From: Aporrectodea caliginosa
Lineage: Eukaryota > Annelida > Clitellata > Crassiclitellata > Lumbricidae
Length of the DNA stretch: 64,000 nt
Direction: 5' to 3'
Assembly (NCBI GenBank): GCA_020284085.1
Contig: JACEVL010000205.1
Location: forward strand, 450,001 to 514,000
In this document: piece after piece, positions 32,366 to 45,145 of the stretch
How the letters are laid out: every line of letters starts with the position of its first letter
Numbering within the stretch: position 1 is the first letter of the stretch
Translations under genes and position numbers: made by a program
The notes under the pieces: model-generated
The model's database searches: none
Seen by the model: only the letters and a program-made list of their open reading frames with translations
What the model was told of the DNA's origin: nothing

Positions 32366-33855
32366 ATCCTCTGCAACCGGTCTCTCCAAGAAGGAGTTCT
32401 TCCTGACTCGCAAAAAAGATCTATCGTCTACCCTGCTCTCAAACGTGACGGACTTGACCTCAAAGACCCGTCTAGCTTTCGACCCATATCAAACGTCTCA
32501 TTTCTTTCAAAGACGATAGAGAAGATTGTGTCGGAACAGATCACCAGTTACTTAAGCACTAACGACTTGCTTCCAAAATTTCAGTCGGGCTTTCGTAGGG
32601 GCCACTCCACGGAAGCATTGCTGCTCCGCTTGTTATCTGACTGCTATGGGGCCATGGATGGAAGGCGGGTGACCCTACTGGCTCTCTTTGACGTAAGTGC
32701 AGTTTTCGACACAGTCGACCATGAAATTCTTATCAAACGACTCTATTTCTTTTGGACTCGCTGACCGTCCGCTTGCTTGGATCACATCTTTCTAGGCTGG
32801 GCGGTCCAGTAGTGTGGTTGTGGTAGCAAGCAGGTCCTCCTGGGCCCTGGCTCCATTTGGGCTCCCGCAAGGCTCCGTCTTGGCTCCTTTACTATATCTG
32901 CTCTACACTTCTGACATTGGTACTCTCTTATCTTCCTACGGTGTGCTAAGCCAGCTGTATGCAGACGACACACAGGCATATCTGCATTACGCTCCCCTCG
33001 CCGCGATCGGGGCTGCCCGCACCATGCAGCAGGCAATGGGGGCCCTCGCAGACTGGATGTCCTCAACCCGGCTCCGCCTCAACGCCCAAAAACCCACTTC
33101 ATCTGGTTGGGAGCCAGGCAACAGCTGGCCAAGCTAGACCGAAGCGCTCTCTCAGCTGAATTCCCACTATGTCCTTTTCTCTGGTGATGCGTGACCTCGG
33201 GGTGCTATTGTACCAAGAGCTCACCTGTGCACCTCATATAAACCAGGTATGGCGCAGCTGCTACTACCAGTTGCTCACCCTCTGACTTTTAAAGCAGCAG
33301 TCTCCCTAGTTCACGCGTTTGTGCTGAACCGCCTAGACTATTGCGCTTCCATTTACGCTGGTCTCCCGCGGGTTCGAATCGAGAGGCTGGAGCGGGTTCA
33401 CCGGGCTGCGGCTCGACTCATTGGTGGATATGGTAAGACCGACCGCATATCTCAGTATATGCGCGTGAGGTATTGCACTGGCTTCCTTTCCCTCAGCGCA
33501 TCTCATACAGGATCGCGTCCTTGGTGTGGCGGTGCTTATCAGGCTGGGCATCCTCTTGCCTGCGTGAGCTATGCCGCCCTCTTTCTACTAGCAAGGGCCG
33601 CCGAGCACTGCGCTCCTCTGTCCACGGTGATCTGGCGGTCCCGTTCGCCCGCTTTGCAACAATGCAGAGCCGTTCCTTCTATGTAGTTGGTCCAACAACC
33701 TGGAACGGGCTAACATTAGATATACGACACCTTTCAAACTGTTCTCAGTTTCACCAACTGTTGAAGACTGCATTCTTCCGTATGGCCTGGATCTGGAGCG
33801 CCTCTGAGTAGGGATCTTGAAGGGCGCTATATAAATTTTGATTGATTGATTGATT
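32366..33855 (+). mobile_element. L2-like LINE, 5'-truncated, frameshifted
   Basis: Inserted in the conserved block downstream of copy C. The same block is uninterrupted downstream of B (10215-10260) and E (53480-53525). Translation in shifting frames gives SFRPISNVSFLSKTIEKI, FDVSAVFDTVDHEIL, GLPQGSVLAPLLY, YADDTQAYL and LNRLDYCASIYAGLP, then a C-terminal GPTTWNGL motif. The 3' end GAGCGCCTCTGAGTAG...GGGCGCTATATAAATTTTG is followed by (ATTG)n. Several frameshifts and stops. Confidence 0.85.
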
Positions 33856-34039
33856 GATAAATGGTGAGGTTATATCTTGCCTCGTTGAATCGCGTTAAAT
33901 GTGCTTTTGACGGATTCTTAGATTCTAATGGTTTGACCTTTTATGACCCATTCCATAGGAATTAATCTTGGCTAACAAATGTCAAATATGACCAAACAAA
34001 TGCTATTGATTAGTTGACAAGGTAGACTATTTTCCAGCT

Positions 34040-34045
34040 TTTATT
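34040..34045 (-). terminator. Putative poly(A) signal, copy C
   Basis: AATAAA on the minus strand 446 nt past the stop codon, in the conserved downstream block. Confidence 0.5.
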
Positions 34046-34490
34046 CAGTCGTATTCGCAAAGTTCAAATTTCTAAAGCGCTACTTCAAGCAGAGCTTAGG
34101 GCCTCAGCTTATCAACAAGCCCTACGTCATGTCAGAGGGGTTGGCCGTATATACCAGGTGAAGAACCATGTCCAGTTGCCAGAAGACCAGGGAGCAAAGG
34201 AGGTAGAGTAGACGCTATGGTGCATTCGTTTAGGACGAGAGAGATCGAAAGACAGGTGGTTACTATATATGGATCATGGTAGAAATTCTTGAAGAGGTAC
34301 ACATATATTCAAAGTGGAAAGCCTGAAAGGTCATGGAAAGGTGATCATAGTCTTGTGTTGTCAGATGGGGAACTCCTGTGAGGAGGATGGACTAGATACG
34401 CTATAGAAGTGTGTTAATACGATTACGACTACGATTTCAGTCAGTCAGGATCTGGACGATTGACACTCATCGGCTGATCAGCGAGGTTGC

Positions 34491-34830
34491 TTAATCCTCC
34501 AACGGAACCAATTTCATTTCCGTTTTTTTCAGAGAGTAGTTGAAGCCGTGCCATAGGTACCATTCAATCCCGTCCGCATGCGATTTATGGGGACCTCGAA
34601 GATAAGGGCCATTGAGGTGGACATTGAGACAACGGTTGAACCACCAAGCTCCATGCGCTGTCTTAGCGCAGTTTTCTCCAGGTGATGCATCGTTGTCCAT
34701 ATCAAACGTCGTAAATCTCATTTTGTTGTGATATTTCATGCTGTCTCCTAAATGGTAATCAACAGAGATCAGTTAAAATCCCGAGCATAATAATTATATA
34801 TTATGTATAAAACGTCATCATCATCATCAT

Positions 34831-34868
<38 letters not shown>

Positions 34869-37800
34869 CGCATAATATAGTTCGTAGTATAATCTGTGTA
34901 ATACGAATACCTGCATTTCCGATATATCCTTCCACAGTTATAAGATAGAATTCTGCGGATGAGTTAACATGGAAGGTCGTATATTCAGCGTATCGCGTCT
35001 CTCCCTCGAAGTCCTCAAGATCAATGCGTAGCTTATACTTCCGGTTTGTTGTCAACAGATGCAGTACCTCGAGGCCTTAAAACAATATATGACTTTATAT
35101 TGACGAGTACTGAGGTCTCTAGACGACCATTCATTCAGTCATTTATTTATTTATTTATTTGTTCAGACATATATTCAATCAGTAAATCAATAATTCATTT
35201 ATTTATTCGTGCGAACATTCGCTCAATTATTCACTCGATTTTATAAGTTATTCATCCATTGGCAGTTCCAACCATTTGCCTCCATTCATTGAGCAAAAAA
35301 ATAAATACAAAGTAAATAAAGAACACTGCAGTCTTCAAAACGAACTGAATTCATTCGCGCATTCTTTCTTTAATCATTAATTTGTTAATTCATTAGTTTA
35401 TAAATACAACATGGCCTTGCAGGGACCACCATCGCTATCCTTCCAATGAGGCCGCCTGTTAGAAAAGAGTTTTTCTTGCGGATTGCTGCCATAATGTTGA
35501 AATCTCAACTCAATCGTTCCTCCAAAGAATTATTGTTTTAGAGTTTCACAATGATGCAATACATGTCCCTCGACAAACAGGTGATGTCGCTCGGTTTCAT
35601 TGTGTTGTTACCACAGTCACTTTAATTCACTTTTACTAGGACTATATCTCAGTTATCGTCTTTGCTACAACCTCATAGGTCTATGTGTGATGTCAACCAA
35701 CGGGTGCTACTCCCAACATATATTCTCGTCAATTTTCTAAATTGTAATCTAACTCAGTTCACTCTTATTGCAATTTTCTATCACTACTGATTTGAAATCT
35801 TCAAAAGGAGAAACAAGATTTCTTACCTAACCAAAATTCTCCACTGAAATTTCCAAAGCCCTTCTCATACTGCGTGTAATTTCGCTCGAAATTCTCGCTG
35901 CCATCCATTCGTCGCTGAAACACCTGAAAAAAGTTAACGGGCATACACACTGGTCTCTTTATAGTAGACATGAATGCACCGAAACAATCTTTATCATAGT
36001 CTAATTTATGAATTTTGTATTTCAGTGTTTAATAACGAAAAGAAGTTCAATATGTAAAACTGGTTATAATCTTATGGGTGGGATCGAATAGACAAAATGT
36101 AGGCCCCTATCAAATTGAGTAATTAGCAATTTCATTTTTATGTGATATAAAAACTCACGGTCTAAACTTAAAACACCGTATAATTTTTCACGACATCTAT
36201 GATTCAATTTGAGAAACTCTGATTTCTTTTCAACTCTCCGAGATGCACCGCTTGATTTTCTTTTCAATTCTCCTAACATGAAAAATATAAGATTTAACTA
36301 AGGTTTTCTCTTCACTTGGATGCTGAAAGTGAAGCTACGTGCAATGTTATGCTCTCCAAATACCAACCAGCCAACTTTCTTTAAAGGGATCGAAGTCACA
36401 GAAGACGTCAGCTTGCATTCTTTTATCATCACCGCCTGCGTAGATGCGATATACCCCGCTGGTTGTGAAGCCCATGGCTCTGACGTCGGAACAGTCCCGC
36501 GGTCCAAGTACAAGGCATTTGTTATCTGTTATAAAGAACGCAGATTAGTTAAGCGAAATGCATTGTACTACTACAGTATTTGACGATCCATAGGATGCCT
36601 CTCTGTCTTAGCGAACTGATCTTGTCATAATGATTAGATTATGGCTTGTATTTGGTGCGCCATCGGTTGCATCTTTTTACACTAGACACCGGCGACATGG
36701 ACTATAGTATAATTGCAAATATATATAACATTATCGACCCAGAATATTATATTCCCCCTTTTTCAATACGGACGTTCGGCGTCTATCACGTTTTCTTTAA
36801 TGCCTGCATTAGGGTGGTTCACAGATGCATGGTCAAAAACAAAGTGCAAGCTAGAAACCAGGGCACCCTCTCAGTTTGTTAGACCTATCAATAGTATTAT
36901 TTAGAAAAATTTCAGCTTTCAATTCCAACGGGAAGACGGTGCTCACGGACTGTGTCACTTTGCCTGATACCGATAAAAAGACACTAATTGTGGAAATGAA
37001 TGCGTCGAGCATACATTGCCGTACGAATGTATTTTATTTCACGATAAATCAAATATGACTGTAATTTGACAACACTTGTGATAGAAGAACAGTTAGTCAG
37101 GTTGAACTGTAAAAAAATGTCAGTAGGTTTGAAGAATTGGAAATGTCCAAAAGTAAAAAAAAATACATCGTTCTGACCATGAATGTCGATTGTTCCGGTT
37201 TTATGACTTCAACACCAGCTACAGTCTTAGAGTCTAGAAACTGGAAGCACTGCGTCAACAACAGCCTTCTTTGTTGTAGTGAGGCAAATAGCATTCCTAT
37301 TTGCCACGACCACTTGGAGAAGAAACAGCTTTTCTTCTTCATTATTGGTGATGAGTCGGTTGAATTCCTCGAACAACTTCACACACCTCTGAGCCGTGTC
37401 ATTCACCACTCTCAACTGCTGAATTCTCTCTCTACATTGTTTGTAATCCTCATTCTCGATCCATTTCTCTTGTGGAAGTGTTAGAAAGTAATCACTAATC
37501 TTCAGGTGTGACAGCAGTGTCAGTTTTCACTGGGTTGCAAAATCACCCAGGCAAGCCCCCTCCTTCAGTACCGCAGCATCACCTCTCACCTTCCTTTCAC
37601 CAGGCTTTGCAGTTAATCTGTGAACAATATTCACCTGATCTGTTAATGGAAGTTGGTCTGAGAACAGTGCCAGACCTACAGCCTCATCTTAAAGGTACCA
37701 CTAGTGGTTTCTAGGGCCTTCCTGGCAGCAACGCTGATCTCGGAGTCAACTGACTCATATTTTCGTAGATTAATCCAAAGTGACAGATCTTGTCCTGGAG

Positions 37801-39353
37801 CATCAGCAGCAAGTGAGGCCTTTGTCCATGCTTTTGTGCAAACAAGGGCAACACAGCTGCACAAATCGATGAATCTGAGTTTCTTTCTTATTCGTCAGGT
37901 TGAATAATCCATGCTGATCACGAAAAAGGAAGATTTTTATGGCATACAGTAACTTGGCCATCCAACTTGCGTGGTGAATTGGCCCAGGGCTCTCCAGTAA
38001 ATTATTGAAGGCTAACTTCCAAGACCACCATTTTCAGCTCAATGAGTTCTTGTTAGTCATCTCTGATCTCTGAATCTGATTTTCTTTCAGTAAACTTCTT
38101 GAGAAAACTGAGTGCTGTTTCATGATAGGGTTCAGTGCCGGATATGACATTCAGTCCTGTATCACACTTTTCCAAGCAGCTTTATATGTCTGTAAGATTG
38201 GAATATATGGTGAATTATTACATGGACCGCAGCACAAGGTGAATACTTTGGCTAAAATCATCACATGGTGACGGCAGGTCAACCACCCACAGGAGCTCTC
38301 GATCTACTGTATCTTGTATTCCAGCAGAACGCTCCGTTGAAGAATCAGCGTTGACAGATATCAAAGCTCAAGGTTTGAACCTTGTTGGTGAGTTTCCACA
38401 ACTCCAGAAGATTATGAATGGCCATGGATTCATTGTATCCTGTCCCACAGGCTAATTTCGGCACACCGAAAAGTTAGGGTGTTAAATATGAGCTCTTAAA
38501 TTTCATTGGCAAATGGTAAATTTGAAAATTCACTTCTGAAAATATGTATGCGCAAAACACAGAAAGTAGACACCATAACCTTCAACAAGAACTTTGCACT
38601 TTGTTCAAGGTACCAGTAAGTAAGTAAGTATAACACAACAGAAACTATTTGAATCTCATCTCCATGACAAAATGTTGAGTTGTTGACCAAGTTATACGAC
38701 ATCAAGATTTACCGCTAATGCTACTATATGGTAATATTTCTATGTCATTGAGCACCATCTTCCAGTTGGAATAAGATGCTGAAATTTTATCTCAATAATA
38801 CTATTGACAGGTCTAACAAACTGAGAGGGTGCCCTGGTTTCTAGCTTGAACTTTGTTTTTGTGAACCACCCTAGCCTGCATCATTATCATTGTCATCAAC
38901 AATCAACCCCGTCATAATCATTATCATAGTTATTACCATCTTTGCACAGTGTTTTAGTTATTGAAAAAACAGAATAAAATGTGAGTAATGAGTATATTTC
39001 TTATCTTTACATAAATCATAGTCACGTTTTACCAGATTGCAATAATGTGTGCTCTTACTCTGTCGTATGCCATTCCCTGCGTTGGACAGTTGCTCGAGTA
39101 TTGTCGCCATAACGTTTTGAATCTGTAGATCCGTCGAAGCACCAGTCTTGCTTAGCTCTTTCTTCAACTCATCCAGGTACACTTCCGTGTCATTCAGCTT
39201 CGAATTCACTTCGCAAACGAGATCCATCGTTTCCGATAACTGGTCAATGATTGTTGAACTGCATTTGTCCTCGTCAGGTCTCGAACCATCCGCAGATGAT
39301 TGTCCCTGGTGCAGAATGAAGAGCAGTAGAATGCAATATGGGAAAGACGACAT
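34491..39353 (-). CDS. Fibrinogen-related secreted protein, copy C (5 exons, 323 aa)
   Basis: Exons: 39353-39059, 36525-36368, 35923-35827, 35075-34911, 34747-34491. Total 972 nt, open, GT-AG. Exon 1 gives signal peptide [20 protein letters not shown], then a coiled coil with Cys in DEDKCSS and DLVCEV. The fibrinogen domain has all four conserved cysteines (PRDCSDV, VFCDF, NCAK and FNRCLN), the DMDND calcium motif and C-terminal KLVPLED. It is nearly identical to copy E, so a recent duplicate. Intron 1 carries a 2.06 kb hAT element whose empty site is preserved in copy E. Likely a soluble lectin-like recognition protein. The family identity is clear; the ligand is unknown. Confidence 0.85.
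36810..38873 (-). mobile_element. hAT-like element in intron 1 of copy C, transposase decayed
   Basis: TIRs of about 80 bp start TAGGGTGGTTCAC. The target duplication is 8 bp, GCCTGCAT (36802-36809 and 38874-38881), and copy E has the uninterrupted site at about 57303. A minus-strand frame (37415-37227) reads [19 protein letters not shown], which I associate with hAT-like transposases. Other frames are broken, so it is non-autonomous or dead. The left TIR has a 12-nt insertion relative to the right. Confidence 0.85.
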
Positions 39354-39410
39354 TGCCACTGAGTTTCCAAAACAGCTCAAATCTGATCTCATCGAAGCGG
39401 CGACTGTAGT

Positions 39411-39437
39411 TGTATTTATACGCTGTGATATGCAAAT
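39411..39437 (-). promoter_or_regulatory. Copy C promoter: octamer plus TATA box
   Basis: ATTTGCAT at 39437-39430 is followed by CGTATAAATACA at 39422-39411, about 60 bp upstream of the inner ATG. A start site 25-30 bp past the TATA would fall near or below the upstream in-frame ATG (39392), which favours the inner Met at 39353. Confidence 0.65.
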
Positions 39438-39699
39438 GACAAATTCTTCCTACTGTGTGTTCCAAAAATTGCTCTCCTCGACTGACAATTTACTGTCAGA
39501 ATTAACGTGAATTTTCATTGCTGTCTAAAACTGTACCTAAATGACTATTTGAAAATTATGCTTTTCTGAAAGCGACGTCATGTATAGGACTAAGATCTAC
39601 AAAACTCAAATCATGGGTCCTACATTTGACTTGTTCAGTTATGTCACAATTAGCACCTATAAAGTCCATATCTCAATATCTTCATAGGGTCTTCAATGG

Positions 39700-39880
39700 G
39701 CCTACTTTTGAGGAGGATAACCCAGACAATAGTTTCGCACGCAGAGGAGGGGGAATCTCATTCCAAGCAGAAGGGCCTACAACAGCAAATGATCGACGTT
39801 GGGCTAAAGCAGTGCTGGAACTATATAAAACCCGTTTTCCCAGATGGGGCACGTATGGGGCCCAGGTAGGTTCAAACTTA
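39700..39880 (-). mobile_element. LINE C-terminal fragment upstream of copy C
   Basis: The minus strand encodes RRSFAVVGPSAWNEIPPP, an L2/CR1-type C-terminal motif. The duplicated counterpart upstream of copy E is at about 58150-58310. Confidence 0.55.
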
Positions 39881-39920
39881 TTGAAATGCTGGCAGGGCTG
39901 AAAGGGATAATAATAATATA

Positions 39921-41115
39921 GGGTGTCTCGATAGGTCGAGAACGATTTTGAATGCAGACAAATATATGTTATACACAATATAATGTGGAAAGTTGTATAC
40001 TGGCGGATAGGTTGTTCAAATGAGAATGTTACGCCAAAAAATTAGATCACTAGCTCATTTATTAAAATTTTAGCGCCAATATCCGTGACGTCATCAAATT
40101 CGTGCCAAGCAAACGTAAACAAGCAGCATTATCATTGACTACCGGTAGTGAATAAGCCGATTAGGCAATGGCGGCCTTAAACGAATGGCAAATTAGGGCT
40201 CAAGCCATTACATTATTGGAAGAAAAGTACAGTTACAGTGTTATAGGAAAGAAATTGGGTCGTTCTAATCGTGGATTAGCAAGTAGGCCAAACGCTACAA
40301 GCAGAGTCCAAACGAGACGCTGCGGAATCGATATTACGGTGGTCGAAAGTCCGTGCTGACTGCTGCCGCTCAAAGACTGACCAATTAGTCTAAATATAGG
40401 CGAGGACAGAGTTTGCGAAAATTAGAACGTGGGTTAAAAGAAAAACGCCTTGCTGGAAGCAAAGAGACAATCAGGCGTTATATGCGGACGACGCTGAAAT
40501 GGAAGAGTTTCAAGAGACAAAAAGTCCCAAAGTTAACTCATGCTTACAAAGTTCGCCGAGTGAACTTCGCGAAGAAGTTTAAGGATATTGATTGGTCGCG
40601 TGTTATGTTCAGTGATGAGTCGCCCTTCAAACTCTACCACGTCCCTAACAGCAAGAACGACGTTGTATGGGGATCACTGTTTATGCCGATCCCGAACCCC
40701 AGACATTGAACACCTTAAAACGTCGGCTTCGTAAGGCATGGACATCGATACCTCTGACAACTCTGAAAAATCTAATCGGCTCGATGCCTAATCGACCAGA
40801 GGCTGTAATAAAGAGTAAAGGAAACATTAATAAATACTAAATGATAATTTGTATTAATTAATTAATTATATGTGGATTAACAATGATGGTCGTACAATAT
40901 TGTTTTCGGCTTAACTGGACGTTTGCTTGGCACGAATTTGATGACGTCACGGATATTGGCGCTAAAATTTTAATAAGTGAGCTAGTGATATAAAATTTTT
41001 TGCGTAACATTCTCATTTGAACAACCTATCCGCCAGTATACAACTTTCCATATTATATTGTGTATAACATATATTTGTCTGCATTCAAAATCGTTCTCGA
41101 CCTATCGAGACACCC
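39921..41115 (+). mobile_element. Tc1/mariner-like element with about 195-bp TIRs, internally deleted
   Basis: The left TIR 39921-40115 and right TIR 40919-41115 are near-perfect inverted repeats starting GGGTGTCTCGATAGG, flanked by TA (39919-39920 and 41116-41117). The empty site survives upstream of copy E near 58350-58365. Inside are an N-terminal helix-turn-helix frame (40168-40359), a second frame with the first catalytic Asp in FSDESPF (40413-40709) and a C-terminal remnant TLKRRLRKAW. The second and third catalytic residues are deleted. Confidence 0.88.
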
Positions 41116-41129
41116 TATAGTAACCTAAT

Positions 41130-41145
41130 AATAATAATTATAATG

Positions 41146-41220
<75 letters not shown>
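41130..41220 (+). repeat. (ATA)n microsatellite
   Basis: Continuous with the target tract of the next R4-like fragment. Confidence 0.95.
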
Positions 41221-41221
<1 letters not shown>

Positions 41222-43160
41222 GGGGCACGTTTTTGGACTTCAGTGGGGATGAGGCTTGTTAGTTCCAGAATGTTTTTATTCTCCTAGTTAGTTTCTAAGA
41301 ACCTGAGGGATCATATACTGCCCTCAAAAGCCAAAACGCAGTAACTCGGAAAACCAATATTTTGCAGAAAGTTGATTTGAAAGTTTATTAGAAAAATCTC
41401 CGAATTTATCTATTCAATCCAAAAACAATTTACACCATAAAATGTATTAAATTGTGGGTATTTTATTGTTGAAATAAATTTTTTTTAATATTAGTGATTT
41501 TCGATCAAAATACTCAAAAATCGTTTGTACTGCGTTTTGGCTTTGCATGAAATTCCCATTTTCATGGGAATTCAACTAGCCAAACACATTACTGCGTTTG
41601 GGCTTATCAATTTTATTCAGCGTGAAATGGTAATAAGGATTGCACTTTATAACTTATATTATTATTATTAACTGCCTTTGTTTTAACTTGAACAACTTGA
41701 ACATCAATTTCAATTTGAATATCAATTAGTAAAAAATTATTGTAAAAATATTGACTTTAGCTATAAAAATTAGACTCTAACTAGATTTTGTCATGGAAAT
41801 TATAATAGCCATTCACTGTTGCTTTACAGATATTTACAGATAGAATACAATGTTTTCGAAAATAATGTTTGATCAAATTCATTGAAAAAATTGATTTGAA
41901 ACAAACAATTGAACATTCCACATTTAGAGGTCACTTTAGGTAACTTAACTCCCCAAACTTAAAAGTGAGGTGTATTCAGAAACTCTTGGTACTTTTTCAC
42001 TTTGAAAATGCATATGTCGTCGAACGTTGACGTGGGTAATCTGTGGTAGAACTAATTTTCTGTTTTTTAAGCTTGTGAGAGCTTTTTTCCGGTTTTCTGA
42101 CCTTGCGTTTTCGTCCACACTTTTCTAAAGCCAGACTCAAAATTTTGGCAGCTCTCCTGTTAGGCTACAATCTATCCTTTATAATAAAGAACATTGAAGG
42201 CTGCAATAAATTTGAGCAAAATATAGTGTAAGACATATTTCAAACATCTTATCTAGTTCAAATGGTATAGGCCTAATTTGAAAATCTCTTCGTAAGAACT
42301 TACATACCACAAATCTCTTAGCGAAATATCTCATTCAGTTATTGATAAACAAGCAGGGAATTTAAACCAATGGTTCTTGGAGAAGAGTGCCTTAATGCTC
42401 TTTGTATAATTAATAGGGCCTACATGTGAAGTTCGACTTGGATACCTACATTTTAAATTGATCAAGCGATATTGGTGTCTGAATTTATGACTTAAAACAG
42501 GGCGTCTGTAACATGCCTACAATTCGACTTAGGCTACTACTTAGAGTAAAATATCTTAAAACTTCATGTAAAAGAAAAACCTAATAATTCAGTAACCATC
42601 TGTCCCATCCGTGTATTAGTCAAACCCAAGTAACCGTGATACAAGCATCGTCTAAAAATATAGAAAATATTAATTAACAGACTGTTTTACAATCCGTAAT
42701 TATAATTCACGACTGCAACAATTAAATACTTTTACAATTAAAAACGCTTTATATAACTTACTTCAGATTAATTCGGATTGATAAATTTGTTTCACGCTCA
42801 TTAATTGTAAACAAAACCGGAAACAGAATGCCTAAACGATGACTTATTACTAAGCCATAACGCAGCACTGCGTTTTGGCTTGGTATTCGTTTGTAGGAAC
42901 AGCAGAATACTGTGGTTATAACGCAGTACTACGTTTTGGCTTGGCATCGAGTGAAAAATATCCGACTTACTGCGTTTTGGCAACACTAAATCTCGGAAAC
43001 CAGTGATAATACAGCTTCGACAATTTTTTAACATGAAGATAGTTACATCTTAAGTGGAAAAATGTAAAAAAGTGAAAAAAATTTTTTTCCGAGTTACTGC
43101 GTTTTGGCTTTGGAGGGCAGTATATACCTCGGGTACTTTAAAAATAAAAATAATAATAAT
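41221..43160 (+). mobile_element. R4/Dong-like LINE 3' end, split by a DNA element
   Basis: The left part 41221-41317 translates RGTFLDFSGDEAC then stop and runs to CCTGAGGGATCATA; the right part resumes at TATACCTCGGGTAC after 43120. (ATA)n lies on both outer sides. Copy E's counterpart array (58365-58465) lacks this insert. Confidence 0.65.
41318..43120. mobile_element. DNA transposon with repeated subterminal motif, 1.8 kb, unclassified
   Basis: Inverted ends of about 35 bp begin CTGCCCTCAAAAGCC on the left and end GGCTTTGGAGGGCAG on the right, flanked by TATA (41314-41317, 43121-43124), so the target duplication is TA or TATA. TACTGCGTTTTGGCTT-like words recur inside at about 41528, 41590, 42865, 42926 and 42967 as well as in both TIRs. 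The AT-rich interior has no transposase. These repeats may be transposase binding sites. Confidence 0.75.
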
Positions 43161-43944
43161 AATAATAACAAAACTAATAATAATAGCGAGAACTTCTAAG
43201 GTTACGTAGCACAGCACTTGCCGTTACAGGGGCCCCTTAACAAAGTTCCGAAAGTGCTGTATTGTATTTCTGAAGTACAAAATATGTTCTTTTGTTCACA
43301 TAATCTAGACAACCATGTATGCATGCATGTATGTGGGTATGCATGTATGCGTGCGTATGTATGTATGTACTTACATATGTATGTATGTATGTATGCATGT
43401 ATGTATGTATTGTATGTATGTATGCATGTATATATATGTATGTATATATGCATGCATGTAAATATGTTTAAATCTATTTAAGCTGAGTTACCTTTTTCAG
43501 AACGAAGTGTAGCAAGTGTACTCAATTACTCATGTTACTTGCAATGCCCCAGATGACCTTAACATTCATTTGAGGCCAATAAACAATTTTGGATAAATAA
43601 ATATTTTTCTTGAAATTATTCGATTTTAGGTGCATCCAACAGCTGTTCAGCTATGTATAAATCTCTCGAAGCTTACAAAATTTGACAACTTTATGCAAAC
43701 CAAAAACAAATCCTAATATATGGCCAATGAATAGTTTCACAAACGGTCAATAAAATGATAATTTACGGCTGAGAGGTTGGTTTTATACTGCATTATTGTA
43801 TATGTTATTGTATTTTTTATTGGCTCCACGACAACTCGTCTACAGACTTTTCGTCTGGGAGACTTCGTCTACAGACATTTCACCGACAGCCATTATTTCG
43901 TCTACCAAATGTTTTGATATTATAACTTTAAAATTCATTCATTC

Positions 43945-44464
43945 CGATAATTTATATGGCGCCCCTTCAAGGAACCTATTCAGAGGCGCTCCCCGCCCAG
44001 CCACGGCTAAACAGAGAAAGCAGGCATATTGCTGCGAGGCATCAAGCTCAGCTCAAGTGGGAGCCCATTCCAGGTTGATGGTCCAACAATCGAGAAGGCT
44101 CGGCGCTGCTTGAGACATAAATGGGAGCGAGGGACAAGAAGCTCTTCCTTGGCCGAGGAGCGCAGAGCCCCACGGGGGCTAGGTCAGAGACTGGACTGGA
44201 CGACAGAGGTCAGAAAGGTATGATGGTGCACAGCCAGCAAGGCACCGCCAAACTAAGGCTGCTATCCTGTAAGAGATGCGCTGCGAGGCAGGAAGCCAGT
44301 GCAAAACATCGCGCATGTAAGCAGAGACTGAAGCGTATTTTGGAATACGATCAATAAGTCGGGCAGCTAAGCGGAGGACCCGTTCAAGACGGCTTATTAA
44401 GCCAGATGGGAGACCAGCAAGTATCGAGCTACTGTAATCTGAGAGATATATATATATATATATA

Positions 44465-44533
<69 letters not shown>

Positions 44534-44850
44534 GAGACAGAGAGACAGACAGAGACAGACAGAGACAGAGAGAGACAGAGACAGAGAGACAGAGAAATAG
44601 AAAGAGAGCGGAGCACAACACGCAGCTGTCGGAGCTGGTAATAAGAGCTTCGCGTAAGCAAGTTAACATGTTGCGAAAGACGAGCGTCGAGCGTCGCCCC
44701 AAGGTCACGAACAGTAAGTGAAAAAGTGACATGAGGGTAAGTTTCAGCCAACAGTTGCATGTCTACACCGGCCAGCTGTCGGCGACTACCAAGCCAGATA
44801 AACTGACTTTTGGATGGATTAAGAGCAGACGGTTTCATTCATTCATTCAT
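43945..44850 (-). mobile_element. L2-like LINE fragment with (AG)n expansion in its coding part
   Basis: The minus strand reads NPSKSQFIWLGSRRQL, VRDLGATLD, SSYYQLRQLRVVLR, then a low-complexity Ser/Leu stretch caused by (AG)n/(ACAG)n at 44460-44600, then LAGLPSGLISRLERVLRLAA and DVLHWLPASQRISYRIA. Tail at 43950-43990. Confidence 0.75.
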
Positions 44851-44854
44851 TTCA

Positions 44855-45145
44855 GAGATTTATATAGCGCCCCTTCAAGATTATCTACTCAGAAGCGCTC
44901 CCGACTCAAGCCCGGCTAAAGAGAACAGTCTTCAGGTTAGAGAAGAATGTGGCCGCAAGGGCTCTATGCATTAGGCGTAGATCCACAGGGAGCTCATTCC
45001 AGATTGCAGGGCCAGCAACAAAAAAGAGACAGAAAACAGAAAACAGGATGGTTTGAGGCCATCCAACCAGAGAGGGCATCAATGGAAATTGGATTGATGA
45101 AAAAACTGTTTCCCTAAATGGAAGTGAGATTGATGAAAACATTCC
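44855..45145 (-). mobile_element. Second L2-like LINE 3' fragment
   Basis: FFVAGPAIWNELPVDLR and LKTVLFSRAG on the minus strand, tail GCTTCTGAGTAG...GGGGCGCTATATAAAT. Confidence 0.65.

Noticed and set aside
42801..43034. 77-codon frame in the 41.3-43.1 kb element as a transposase
   Set aside because: It overlaps the subterminal repeats and shows no catalytic motif.
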